Source of the DNA: Clostridia bacterium
Lineage (GTDB): Bacteria; Bacillota; Clostridia; Oscillospirales; CAG-272
Assembly: GCA_017958705.1 (NCBI GenBank)
Contig: JAGDCE010000011.1
Coordinates: 1-26,413, forward strand
Direction of reading: 5' to 3'
DNA: 26,413 nt
Part shown: one piece after another, positions 8,013-16,286 of the stretch
Layout: every line of letters begins with the position of its first letter
Position numbering within the stretch: the stretch's first letter is position 1
The notes under the pieces: generated by a model
The model's input: only the letters and a program-made list of their open reading frames with translations
Told to the model about the DNA's origin: nothing
Database searches by the model: none
Program-made: the position numbers and the translations under genes

Positions 8013-8040
8013 TTGACAAATCAATTTTTATCTATATAAT
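8013..8040 (+). promoter_or_regulatory. Main promoter of the division/cell-wall cluster
   Basis: TTGACA at 8013-8018, a 16-base spacer and TATAAT at 8035-8040, both consensus sigma-A hexamers. It lies about 120 bases before mraZ, so the transcript has a leader of roughly 110 bases that contains the GTGG boxes. Confidence 0.85.
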
Positions 8041-8080
8041 ATAATCATGTGGCGCGCATGTTAACCGCTAAGCAACCAAA

Positions 8081-8136
8081 AGTGCTCAATTGTGGAGAAC
8101 TATGTGGAGAAAGTGGAATACTCGGCGCAAAGTGGA
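8081..8136 (+). promoter_or_regulatory. Likely MraZ-binding repeats (GTGG boxes)
   Basis: GTG(G) cores at 8082, 8092, 8104, 8113 and 8132, the last four as GTGGA, in contexts such as TTGTGGAGAA, TATGTGGAGA and AAAGTGGA. Spacings are 10, 12, 9 and 19 bases, close to one or two helical turns. MraZ of E. coli and Mycoplasma is known to bind short G-rich direct repeats (TGGGN, AAAGTG) before its own gene at about ten-base spacing, so autoregulation of the cluster is inferred. Confidence 0.6.
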
Positions 8137-8157
8137 GAGCAAAGGAGGTGACGGACC

Positions 8158-8583
8158 GTGTTCTTAGGTGAATTTAATCATACGGTGGATAATAAGGGCA
8201 GAGTGTTCGTCCCCGCATGCTACCGCGATCAGCTTGTCGGCAAATTCTACGTGTCGCGTACCGAGGAAAAATGCGTCAAGCTTTACTCGAAACCCGAGTG
8301 GGACAGATTCTGCGCACGGTTTGAGAACATCCCGGGTGATAAGAATACCAAATCGAGCCGTTTCATCTTCCGTTATGCTTACGAAGTGGAACTGGACTCG
8401 AGCGGACGTCTGTTGATACCCGAAAAACTGCGTGATCACGCCGAGATCAAAAAAGACGTCGTGATCATAGGCAGAAACAACCTCGCCGAGATCTGGGATG
8501 CCGAGCTGTTCGATAAATACGTCGAAAATGAAAACCGCGACGAGATCATGGGCTACATCAACGATGCGGGTATACCGACGTGA
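8158..8583 (+). CDS. mraZ: Transcriptional regulator MraZ
   Basis: 141 residues. MraZ is a ring-forming DNA-binding protein with two SpoVT/AbrB-like halves that controls the division cluster. Both halves show the family DxxxR signature: 'DNKGRVFVP' (near 11-19) and 'DSSGRLLIP' (near 80-88). The start is GTG 8158, set by AAAGGAGGTG at 8141-8150 with eight bases between. The protein opens 'MFLGEFNHTVDNKGR', like 'MF.GeY.h.lD.KGR' in relatives. It is the first gene of the cluster and lies directly behind repeats that it probably binds. It overlaps rsmH by four bases (GTGA). Confidence 0.96.
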   Translation: MFLGEFNHTVDNKGRVFVPACYRDQLVGKFYVSRTEEKCVKLYSKPEWDRFCARFENIPGDKNTKSSRFIFRYAYEVELDSSGRLLIPEKLRDHAEIKKDVVIIGRNNLAEIWDAELFDKYVENENRDEIMGYINDAGIPT

Positions 8584-9533
8584 GCAGGAACACGGGCGCA
8601 CAGGATTTCACACATTATTCCGTTCTGCTTAATGAGACGGTATCCGTTCTCGGCGTAAAGCCGGACGGGATATACGCGGACCTCACGCTCGGAGGCGGAG
8701 GCCACAGTGAGAGGATCGCCTCTCAGCTTGAAAACGGACGGCTCGTCTGCGTGGACGCGGACGAAACGGCGATCGCCGCCTCACGCATAAGGCTTGCGCC
8801 GTACGCGGACAGGATAAGCTTCGTGCACAGCTTCAACGACAGGATAGACGAGATCCTTGACGAACTCGGCATAGACAAGCTCGACGGAGCGGTCGCCGAT
8901 CTCGGAGTCTCCTCGTTCCAACTCGATAACGCCGAACGCGGCTTCTCGTATATGAACGACGCGCCGCTCGACATGAGGATGGATGAGACCGCGGAGCTGA
9001 CCGCCTACGACGTGGTCAACGGCAAAAGTGAAGAAGAATTAAAAAAGATCTTATATATTTACGGAGAAGAGACGTTCGCGCCCCGCATCGCCGCGGCGAT
9101 ATGCAGGCAGCGCGAGATCTCACCTGTCAGGACGACGCTGCAGCTGTCGGAGATAATAAAGTCGGCTATGCCGGAAAAGGCGAAGATCGGCGGTCATCAT
9201 CCGGCGAAGCGATCGTTCCAGGCGATAAGGATCGCGGTCAACGGGGAACTCGACAGACTGCAGATCATGCTCAGCCGCGTGATAGACAGACTCGCCCCCG
9301 GCGGCGTGTTCGCGGTCATCTCGTTCCATTCGCTTGAAGACAGGATAGTCAAGACCGCGTTTTCGGAGGCGGCAAAAGGCTGTACGTGCCCGCCGTCGTT
9401 CCCGGTATGTGTCTGCGGGAACAAAGAAAAAGTCAGAATAATTACGAAAAAACCGATATTGCCGGGCGAGGCGGAGCTGGCGGAGAACCCGCGCAGCAGA
9501 AGCGCCAAGCTCAGGGCATGCCGACGTATATAA
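8580..9533 (+). CDS. rsmH: 16S rRNA (cytosine1402-N4)-methyltransferase RsmH (MraW)
   Basis: 317 residues, the usual length. RsmH methylates N4 of C1402 in the decoding centre of 16S rRNA. It opens with 'HYSVLLNETVSVL' and has the SAM motif 'YADLTLGGGGHSE', 'DGAVADLGVSSFQLDNAERGFSY'-type sequence, 'HHPAKRSFQAIRIAVN' and 'ISFHSLEDRIVK', all landmarks of the family. The end 'NPRSRSAKLRA' is also typical. It starts at GTG 8580, which overlaps the mraZ stop as GTGA, so translation is likely coupled. Confidence 0.96.
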   Translation: MSRNTGAQDFTHYSVLLNETVSVLGVKPDGIYADLTLGGGGHSERIASQLENGRLVCVDADETAIAASRIRLAPYADRISFVHSFNDRIDEILDELGIDKLDGAVADLGVSSFQLDNAERGFSYMNDAPLDMRMDETAELTAYDVVNGKSEEELKKILYIYGEETFAPRIAAAICRQREISPVRTTLQLSEIIKSAMPEKAKIGGHHPAKRSFQAIRIAVNGELDRLQIMLSRVIDRLAPGGVFAVISFHSLEDRIVKTAFSEAAKGCTCPPSFPVCVCGNKEKVRIITKKPILPGEAELAENPRSRSAKLRACRRI

Positions 9534-9543
9534 GGAGAGCAGG

Positions 9544-10074
9544 ATGAAAAACGCACCGGTTGCCGTAAACGAGAGAAGGACGGCGTTAAGCGAGAAAAAA
9601 CGCGTAAGAGAAGAAGCGAACAGAACCGATATCACGACGCTTCCGAAAACAAAAATAATATCGAGCGTGTTTACCAACGACGCCGAGACTCACAAGAGCG
9701 TGCCGTTCGGTATCCTGTTCATCATCTGCATCTTCACGTTCGCCGCGATATTCATCACGTTCCTGTCGGTCCGTGTAAACGAGGTAAACAACGAGATCTC
9801 GGCGCTCAACTCTCAGCTCGCCGATATCAGGGAACAGACCGCGGAAGCCAAAGCTGACATCTTTGAGAAGAAGGATATAACGGAGATCAGAAAAACCGCC
9901 GAGGAGCTCGGCATGGTGCGCTCCGAATATCTGCCGGCTCACTACATAACCGTAAACGCCGAGGACAAGATCACCGTCTACGCCGAGGAAGAGGAACAGA
10001 GACAGTTCGGTTTCGCGGCGCTGCTGTCGGCGGTCGGAGACGGAGTGTCGTCATTTATTGAATATATGAAATAA
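9544..10074 (+). CDS. ftsL: FtsL-like cell division protein
   Basis: 176 residues. The layout is a long charged cytoplasmic tail (1-52), one transmembrane helix ('FGILFIICIFTFAAIFITFL', about 55-74) and a coiled coil ('VNEVNNEISALNSQL', about 78-110). This is the architecture of FtsL and the related FtsB/DivIC family, which form a bridge with FtsQ to activate FtsW and its PBP. The sequence is too variable for a motif match, so the name rests on topology and position between rsmH and the division PBP. An AGGAG site precedes ATG 9544. The conserved 'A..lGM...' segment after the coiled coil is seen as 'TAEELGMVRSEYL'. The C-terminal 40 residues are longer than usual. Confidence 0.82.
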   Translation: MKNAPVAVNERRTALSEKKRVREEANRTDITTLPKTKIISSVFTNDAETHKSVPFGILFIICIFTFAAIFITFLSVRVNEVNNEISALNSQLADIREQTAEAKADIFEKKDITEIRKTAEELGMVRSEYLPAHYITVNAEDKITVYAEEEEQRQFGFAALLSAVGDGVSSFIEYMK

Positions 10075-10088
10075 CAGCCGAATATAAT
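10058..10088 (+). promoter_or_regulatory. Possible internal promoter for the division PBP
   Basis: TTGAAT (10058-10063), a 19-base spacer and a consensus TATAAT (10083-10088). The spacing is long, so activity is uncertain. A transcript from here would start inside the structured ftsL-pbp spacer and would lack its first pairing segment. Confidence 0.3.
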
Positions 10089-10159
10089 GGACCGGTACGC
10101 GGTTCATGTCCGGCTGACGGATAGCGTGCACGGGTCAGCCGCCGAATGGCGGCGGACCC
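10075..10159 (+). ncRNA. Structured leader before pbp with mutually exclusive hairpins
   Basis: Four segments can pair in competing ways. Segment 1 CAGCCG (10075-10080) pairs with CGGCTG of segment 2 (10111-10116), enclosing a small GACCG/CGGTT hairpin. Segment 2 CGGCTGAC (10111-10118) instead pairs perfectly with GTCAGCCG of segment 3 (10134-10141). Segment 3 can also join segment 4: GGGTC/GACCC (10132-10136 with 10155-10159) and GCCGCC/GGCGGC (10138-10143 with 10148-10153), loop GAAT. There is no T-run, so it is not a simple terminator. Function is unknown; an attenuator-like or translation-controlling switch is one possibility. Confidence 0.4.
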
Positions 10160-10187
10160 TGTTTGATTAGTTAAGGGCAGGTCATAC

Positions 10188-12437
10188 ATGGCAAACATCA
10201 AACCAAGAAAGCTTCACTGGCGTGAAATACTCACCGCCGCCGCGTTCATTTTAGTGGCGGCTGTCGCCGTTTGCAGACTTTTTTACCTGCAGATAGTAAG
10301 CTATGACCAGTTCAAACAGGACACGTCGGGAAGCATTTCTTCGGAAACGGGGATCAAGGCGTCGCGCGGACTGATAGTCGACGCCAACGGCGTCGTCCTT
10401 GCCGATAACAGAACGGTCGAGCGCGTGTTCATCTCGCCCGCCGATATGACGAGCGACGCCGAACGTCAGCTCGTCTCGGAAAACCTCTCCCGCATACTCG
10501 ACGTAGATTACGACACGATCTACGAAAAGACGCTGAAGAAGAAACGCAAGGACGAGACGATAAAGAAGAACGTTGAAAAAGAAGAAGCGGATATGGTCCG
10601 TGCCTTCATACGCAAATATAATCTCAGCTCCGTTCATCTGGTGACGTCGACGACGCGCTACTATCCGTTTTCAAACCTGCTGTCTCACGTGCTCGGATTC
10701 GTCGGAAGTGACAATCAGGGCTTATACGGTATAGAATATCAGTACAACGACTATCTCACCGGCGTCGACGGGAAGATCATAACCGCCAAAAACGGACTCG
10801 GCCAGGATATGCCGTATGATTATGAGCAGTATATTGAGCCGCAGAACGGTTATAAACTCGTCCTGACGATAGACTCGAATATCCAGGCAATGCTCGAGAA
10901 ATATCTTGAGGAATGCCTCGAGGAATCCGGCGCCGACAACAGGGTGACTGGCGTCATAATGGACCCGAAGACCGGCGGCATACTCGCGATGGCGACGAAG
11001 CCGGATTTCGACTGCAACGATCCATACGTGCTCGACGCGAAATCGCAGAAGGAACTCGATTCGAGCGGCTACGAAAAGGGCAGCGAGGAGTATCTGAAAT
11101 ACAACACCGAGCTTTTGATGACGATGTGGAAGAACAAGGCGATAAACGACACGTACGAACCGGGTTCCACATTCAAACCACTGACGGTCGCGATGGCGCT
11201 TGAGGAAACTCTCGTCAGTCACAGCACGTCGTTCTATTGCCCGGGTTACCATTTCGTCGAGGGATACGGCCGCGTACACTGCCATAAGACGGAAGGTCAC
11301 GGCGCGATGACGCTCGACCTCGGTCTTCAGCAGTCCTGTAACCCGGTCATGATGATGACGGCGGAGAAGATAGGGACCGAGACGTTCTACGATTATTATC
11401 AGGCGCTCGGATATACCGGACTGACCGGCATCGACCTTCCGGGCGAAGCCGGGGGAATATTCCACACGAGACACGATTTCAACAACGTCGAGCTCGCGGT
11501 ATATTCGTTCGGTCAGACGTTCAAAACGACGGCGATACAGCAGCTCACCGCGGTATCGTGCCTTGCAAACGACGGCAATCTCGTGACGCCGCACCTCGTC
11601 AAACGAATCGAGGACGATCAGGACAACGTAATAGCCGATTTTGAAACAAACGTTAAAAGACAGGTCATCTCGTCAAAGATCAGCAACGAGGTCATGGGCG
11701 TGCTCGAGCAGGGCGTCGCACAGAAGCTCGGCTCGTCGAATGCCGGCGTAAAGGGTTACAAAGTCGCCGCTAAGACCGGTACGAGTGAAAAAAGAGACAA
11801 AAAGGACAAGGAAGGCGGATATTCGCTGCGCGTCGCATCCTGCATTTCGATCGCCCCGGCGGACGACGCCGCGGTGTCAATGATAGTGATCGTCGACGAA
11901 CCGACGCTTTCGCGTGAAGAAGGCTCGATGATCGCCGCGCCGTATAACAGTAAAATAATGGGTGAAGTCCTGCCGTATCTCGGCTATCTGCCGTCGTACT
12001 CGGAGGACGATGAAAAATACAGAAGCACGACCATCGACAATTACGTCGGAAAAGACGCCGACGAAGCCGCCGCGGCTATCAAGAAGCTCGGACTGTCAGT
12101 GGAGATCGTCGGCGAAGGCTCGACGGTACGCGGACAGATGCCGGCTCCGGGAACCGATATGACGATCAGAAACGGCAAGGTACTGCTGTACGTTACGGAC
12201 GACGCCGGCGTGAATACGGTATCCGTGCCCGATTTGCTCGGACGCGGAGTCGAGGAGTGCAGAGAACTTTTGCAGAACGTCGGGCTGAACGTGAATCTGA
12301 CGGGCACAGTCTCGTCTTCCGCTCAGTGTTACGCCGTGAAGCAGTACCCGGAGGCGGGAACCAAAGTCAGGGAAGGTACGGTCATAACCGTTGAATTCAG
12401 GATCTCGGAACAAGACGACCATTCGCTGAACGATTAG
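10188..12437 (+). CDS. Division/sporulation class B penicillin-binding protein with two PASTA domains (FtsI/PBP2B/SpoVD type)
   Basis: 749 residues. A class B transpeptidase that cross-links septal peptidoglycan with FtsW. Order: short cytoplasmic tail, one membrane helix (about 14-35), dimerisation domain with 'SRGLIVDANGVVLADN' (59-74), transpeptidase with catalytic Ser327 in 'PGSTFK', SxN as Ser383-Cys-Asn385, and 'KTGT' at 529-532, then two PASTA domains (about 616-672 and 677-738). Two PASTA domains resemble PBP2B of Bacillus; SpoVD usually has one. Only one such gene is in the cluster, so it may serve vegetative division. ATG 10188 follows an AAGGGCAGG site, after a 113-base structured spacer, the longest gap inside the cluster. 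Confidence 0.92.
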   Translation: MANIKPRKLHWREILTAAAFILVAAVAVCRLFYLQIVSYDQFKQDTSGSISSETGIKASRGLIVDANGVVLADNRTVERVFISPADMTSDAERQLVSENLSRILDVDYDTIYEKTLKKKRKDETIKKNVEKEEADMVRAFIRKYNLSSVHLVTSTTRYYPFSNLLSHVLGFVGSDNQGLYGIEYQYNDYLTGVDGKIITAKNGLGQDMPYDYEQYIEPQNGYKLVLTIDSNIQAMLEKYLEECLEESGADNRVTGVIMDPKTGGILAMATKPDFDCNDPYVLDAKSQKELDSSGYEKGSEEYLKYNTELLMTMWKNKAINDTYEPGSTFKPLTVAMALEETLVSHSTSFYCPGYHFVEGYGRVHCHKTEGHGAMTLDLGLQQSCNPVMMMTAEKIGTETFYDYYQALGYTGLTGIDLPGEAGGIFHTRHDFNNVELAVYSFGQTFKTTAIQQLTAVSCLANDGNLVTPHLVKRIEDDQDNVIADFETNVKRQVISSKISNEVMGVLEQGVAQKLGSSNAGVKGYKVAAKTGTSEKRDKKDKEGGYSLRVASCISIAPADDAAVSMIVIVDEPTLSREEGSMIAAPYNSKIMGEVLPYLGYLPSYSEDDEKYRSTTIDNYVGKDADEAAAAIKKLGLSVEIVGEGSTVRGQMPAPGTDMTIRNGKVLLYVTDDAGVNTVSVPDLLGRGVEECRELLQNVGLNVNLTGTVSSSAQCYAVKQYPEAGTKVREGTVITVEFRISEQDDHSLND

Positions 12438-12447
12438 GAGATAATAT

Positions 12448-13911
12448 TTGACCCTGTCCGATATTCTGAGGGGTGCCGGAGCGCGTGAGATCCGCGCGGA
12501 CGCCGGCATCGGGATAAAGGACGTAGTAAACGATTCAGAGCTCGTCACGCCCGGCGCGCTGTTCGCCGCGTGCTCAGGCGAGCACGGAGACGGAGCGGAC
12601 CATATCGGCCGCGCGGTAAGTCTCGGATGCGCGGCGGTGATCTGCAGGAAAAAGCCGGACGTCGCCGTACCGTACGTGATATCGGACGATCCGCGCAGAA
12701 CGTACGCGTTCGCGTGTGCAAACTTTTACGGGAACCCGCAGGAAAAGCTTATAATGACGGCTGTGACGGGAACTAACGGAAAGTCGACCGTCACGAGCAT
12801 GCTTTGGCATATTCTCCGTCATATTCACGGCGCGGACGCTGTCTGCCTTATCGGAGGCGTGTCGAATATCGTGCGCGGGATCCCGAAGCGCGCGGATCAG
12901 ACGACGCCGGATCCTGGAAAACTGTACCGCATCCTGTCGGAAGCGGCCGGGGGCGGCGCGTCGTACGCGGTGACCGAAGCTTCGTCGCACGCGCTCGATT
13001 ACGAAAAACTGTCGCCGTGCCGCATAAGGCTCGGAGTCATGACGAACCTGACCGAGGATCACCTCGATCATCACAAAACGATAGAGAACTATTTCGAGTC
13101 GAAAAAGAAACTCATACCGCTTTGCCGCGATTTCATTTCAAACGGCGACGATCCGTTCACGAAAACGCTGCGCTGCCCGCATTTCTCGTTATACTCCGGG
13201 GAATATACGGCAAAGATATCGGAGCTGACGGATCGTTCGGTCTCGTTTTCGTACCGCGGCAGAGGATCCGCTGAATGCACCGTGCCGGTGCTCGGAAAAT
13301 TCAACGTTTATAACGCGCTCGCGGCGCTCGCCTGCGCCGAGATACTCGGCGAGGACGCGCGTACCGCCGCCGACGGGCTCTCGGATTTTCACGGCGTGCC
13401 GGGCAGGTTCCGGCCGTATCCGCTGAAAAACGGAGCGGTCGCCGTGATAGATTACGCGCACACGCCCGACGCACTCGAAAACGCGCTTAACGAGGCGCGG
13501 CGCATCTGCAAAAACAGGCTGATCTGCGTATTCGGCTGCGGAGGAGACCGCGAGACGGGAAAGCGGCGGCTGATGGGCGGCATCGCGTCGAGGATGGCCG
13601 ATCTCTGTGTTATAACGAGCGACAACAGCAGAAGCGAGGACCCCGGTGATATAATCGCGCAGATCCTGAAAGGCGTCGATAAGAGCCGGCCGTATACCGT
13701 GATCGAGAACAGGACTGAAGCGTTGAAAGCGGCGCTCGGATGCTGCAAGGAAGACGACGTCGTGCTGCTCGCCGGAAAAGGACACGAGGATTACGAAGAA
13801 GACAAAAACGGAAAACGTCCGTTTTCAGAGGAAAGTTTGATAAAGGAATTCAATGACGGAGGAAATGACGATGGCGATAATGACAGCGGCGGAGGCGGCG
13901 GCTCTCTCTGA
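12448..13911 (+). CDS. murE: UDP-MurNAc-L-Ala-D-Glu ligase MurE, probably meso-diaminopimelate-adding
   Basis: 487 residues. MurE adds the third amino acid to UDP-MurNAc-dipeptide in the cytoplasm. Motifs: ATP loop 'TGTNGKST' (107-114), 'EASSHALDY' (178-186), 'NLTEDHLDHH' (200-209), 'YFESKKKL' with the lysine that is carbamylated, and 'GKGHEDY' (443-449). The specificity loop is 'DNSR' (392-395); the diaminopimelate form is normally DNPR, whose Arg holds the substrate, and here only Pro is changed, so diaminopimelate is still likely. The start is TTG 12448 behind TTAGGAG. The last 19 or so residues are Gly/Asp-rich ('NDGGNDDGDNDSGGGGGSL') and are encoded over the murF start, an overlap of 41 bases. 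Confidence 0.94.
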   Translation: MTLSDILRGAGAREIRADAGIGIKDVVNDSELVTPGALFAACSGEHGDGADHIGRAVSLGCAAVICRKKPDVAVPYVISDDPRRTYAFACANFYGNPQEKLIMTAVTGTNGKSTVTSMLWHILRHIHGADAVCLIGGVSNIVRGIPKRADQTTPDPGKLYRILSEAAGGGASYAVTEASSHALDYEKLSPCRIRLGVMTNLTEDHLDHHKTIENYFESKKKLIPLCRDFISNGDDPFTKTLRCPHFSLYSGEYTAKISELTDRSVSFSYRGRGSAECTVPVLGKFNVYNALAALACAEILGEDARTAADGLSDFHGVPGRFRPYPLKNGAVAVIDYAHTPDALENALNEARRICKNRLICVFGCGGDRETGKRRLMGGIASRMADLCVITSDNSRSEDPGDIIAQILKGVDKSRPYTVIENRTEALKAALGCCKEDDVVLLAGKGHEDYEEDKNGKRPFSEESLIKEFNDGGNDDGDNDSGGGGGSL

Positions 13912-15286
13912 AGGCAGACTTACGGGTGATCCGCAGGCCGAAATAGACGGCTTTACGGTCGATTCGCGAAAGGCGGTCCCGGGCTCGATGTTCGTGGCGC
14001 TCAAAGGCGAAAACACCGACGGAAACAAATATCTCGAATCGGCGATCGACAACGGCGCGTCATGCGTCCTGTCGACGCGCGAACCGGAGCGCGGCACCGC
14101 GATAGTGGTCGAGGACACGCTCGCGGCGCTGCAGAAAATGGCCGCAAGGTTCCTTCTGCGCACGTCGCCGAAGGTATACGCCGTGACCGGCTCCGTCGGC
14201 AAAACGACGACGAAGCAATTCGTCTATTCCGTCATATCGCACGGATTCCGTACACAGAAGACGGAAGGCAATTACAACAGTATCATAGGCTTGCCGCTGA
14301 CGGTGCTCGAAACAAAACCGGATACGGAGGCTCTCGTGCTCGAAATGGGCATGAGCGGACTGCACGAGATCGAGGTCATGTCGCTGATCGCGCGTCCGTC
14401 CGTCGGTATCATAACGAATATCGGCACGTCTCATATGGAGATACTCGGAAGCCGCGAAAACATCTTGCGCGCCAAGCTCGAAATAACCGCAGGAATGGCG
14501 CCGGGCTCGACGTTGATCCTAAACGGAGACGACCGAATGCTCTGGGGCGTGCGCGATATGCTCCGTGAAAAATACGAAGTGTTATACTACGCTTTCATAA
14601 ATCAGGAGGCGGATTACAGGATACTCGATCCGAGCTTCCCGAACGGGACGCTGTGCTTCGATCTGAAACGCCCGGACGGCACGGTGTGCCGCGGGATCAC
14701 AGCCCCGACGATCGGCATGCACAACGTGTACAACGCCGCCGCGGCTTACATCTGCGGACGTATATCCGGCATGAGCGACGAGCAGATAAAGCAGGGAACC
14801 GCGTCTTTCGAAAACACCGGGATGAGACAAAAGGTTTATAAAAAAGGCGGCTTCACGATCCTGTGCGATTGCTACAACGCAGCGCCGGAGTCGATGAAAG
14901 CGTCGATGTCGACGCTGATGATGCTCGCCGCAGATACAGGCGGCAAAGCGCACGCACTGCTCGGTCAGATGATGGAATTGGGCGACGACTCGGTGAAGCT
15001 TCACCGCGGTGTCGGAGCGGCCGCAGCTGAGCTCGGCGTTGATTACCTGTACACTTACGGTGAGGCGGCGAAGGAATACGCGTCGGGTGCGCTGATAGAA
15101 GGCATGGACGAGGACCGCATCGTCTGCATAGACGATGGCGAGCCGTTTGAGACGGCGGCAAAGGCGATAGCCGGAAAAGCAAAGGAAGGCGACGTCATAA
15201 TGTTCAAGGCCAGCCGTTCCGTCGGGCTTGAAGGAGCCGTGGAAGCTTTTGAAAAAATAGTAACGGAGAATGAAAATGAAAACTGA
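13871..15286 (+). CDS. murF: UDP-MurNAc-tripeptide:D-Ala-D-Ala ligase MurF
   Basis: 471 residues from ATG 13871, preferred because GGAGG (13858-13862) is then eight bases upstream; ATGs at 13853 and 13865 overlap or crowd that site. MurF adds D-Ala-D-Ala to give the full pentapeptide precursor. Visible are 'GFTVDSRKAVPGSMFVAL', the ATP loop 'VTGSVGKTTTK', 'LEMGMSGLHEIE', 'ITNIGTSHMEILGS', 'LNGDDRML' and 'CYNAAPESMKASMSTL', all in family order. It overlaps murE by 41 bases and mraY by 11, so translation of the three is tightly linked. Confidence 0.95.
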   Translation: MAIMTAAEAAALSEGRLTGDPQAEIDGFTVDSRKAVPGSMFVALKGENTDGNKYLESAIDNGASCVLSTREPERGTAIVVEDTLAALQKMAARFLLRTSPKVYAVTGSVGKTTTKQFVYSVISHGFRTQKTEGNYNSIIGLPLTVLETKPDTEALVLEMGMSGLHEIEVMSLIARPSVGIITNIGTSHMEILGSRENILRAKLEITAGMAPGSTLILNGDDRMLWGVRDMLREKYEVLYYAFINQEADYRILDPSFPNGTLCFDLKRPDGTVCRGITAPTIGMHNVYNAAAAYICGRISGMSDEQIKQGTASFENTGMRQKVYKKGGFTILCDCYNAAPESMKASMSTLMMLAADTGGKAHALLGQMMELGDDSVKLHRGVGAAAAELGVDYLYTYGEAAKEYASGALIEGMDEDRIVCIDDGEPFETAAKAIAGKAKEGDVIMFKASRSVGLEGAVEAFEKIVTENENEN

Positions 15287-16286
15287 GCTGTTGATCATAA
15301 TCTGTACTTTCATCATATCGTTCGCCTCGTGTGCGCTTATCACGAGATTTCTGATCCCGAAGCTCAAAAGTCTTAAAATGGGACAGAAGATCCTCGAGAT
15401 CGGTCCGCGCTGGCATAAAGGCAAGGAGGGAACGCCCACGATGGGCGGCATAGCGATGATAATATCGCTCTGCCTCTGCGTTCTCGCCGCCGTCGTCGCC
15501 GGGCTTATAAGCGAGGATCTGCGCTCCGTCAGCTCGCGCGCGGCGCTCGTTTTCGGATATGCCATGCTCAACGGCCTTATCGGTATGATAGACGACAGGG
15601 TCAAAATGCTCAAAAAACAGAACGAAGGCCTGACGGCGCCGCAGAAATACGCGTTGCAGTTCGTCTGCGCCGTTCTGTTCATCCTCGGCATGAGGCTCAC
15701 GGGCAATATGACGACTTCACTGCATATACCGTTCACCTCGCTGTCGTTTGATATCGGTTTCTTCTACTCTATAATCGCCGCGCTGCTTCTGACCGGTGTG
15801 GTGAACGCGGTCAACCTCACCGACGGCATCGACGGACTCGCATCGTCGAACGTCCTGCTCGTCGGCGTGTTTTTCGCGGTCATCGCTTTCTCGTCGAAGA
15901 TCGGCGGCAACGACGTCGCGCTGCTCGGCGGCACCGTCGCCGGTATGTGCGGAGGATTTCTCGTATACAACTTTTATCCGGCTAAGATATTCATGGGCGA
16001 CACCGGCTCGCTGTTCCTCGGCGGACTCGTGGTCGGCGGCGCGTTCATGATAAACTCACCGCTTACGGTCATACTGTTCGGGCTCTGGTTCATCATCGAG
16101 ACGGCGTCCGTCATACTTCAGGTGCTGTCGTTCAAGCTTACCGGCAAGCGTATATTCAAAATGGCGCCGATACATCACCATTTCGAGATGTGCGGCTGGT
16201 CAGAAATAAAGATCGTCACCGTATCAAGCATCATAACTGCGGTAATGTGCGCAGTATCCTACCTTGCGCTCAGGGGGACGCTCTAA
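15276..16286 (+). CDS. mraY: Phospho-MurNAc-pentapeptide transferase MraY
   Basis: 336 residues, multi-pass. MraY moves phospho-MurNAc-pentapeptide to undecaprenyl phosphate, giving lipid I. Landmarks: 'GTPTMGGIAM' (near 50), the catalytic 'IDDRVKMLKKQNEGL' with the Asp pair, 'VNLTDGIDGLA', 'FMGDTGSLFLGG', and the C-terminal 'APIHHHFE' magnesium-binding/structural motif. Start ATG 15276 is preferred over ATG 15270 because CGGAG then lies seven bases upstream. The TAA stop is followed at once by the ftsW ATG. murD, which often sits between mraY and ftsW, is absent. Confidence 0.96.
   Translation: MKTELLIIICTFIISFASCALITRFLIPKLKSLKMGQKILEIGPRWHKGKEGTPTMGGIAMIISLCLCVLAAVVAGLISEDLRSVSSRAALVFGYAMLNGLIGMIDDRVKMLKKQNEGLTAPQKYALQFVCAVLFILGMRLTGNMTTSLHIPFTSLSFDIGFFYSIIAALLLTGVVNAVNLTDGIDGLASSNVLLVGVFFAVIAFSSKIGGNDVALLGGTVAGMCGGFLVYNFYPAKIFMGDTGSLFLGGLVVGGAFMINSPLTVILFGLWFIIETASVILQVLSFKLTGKRIFKMAPIHHHFEMCGWSEIKIVTVSSIITAVMCAVSYLALRGTL

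Noticed and set aside
10722..11594. Minus-strand open frame opposite the PBP gene
   Set aside because: Arg/Val/Glu-rich translation typical of antisense to a GC-rich gene, no ribosome binding site or homology signs.
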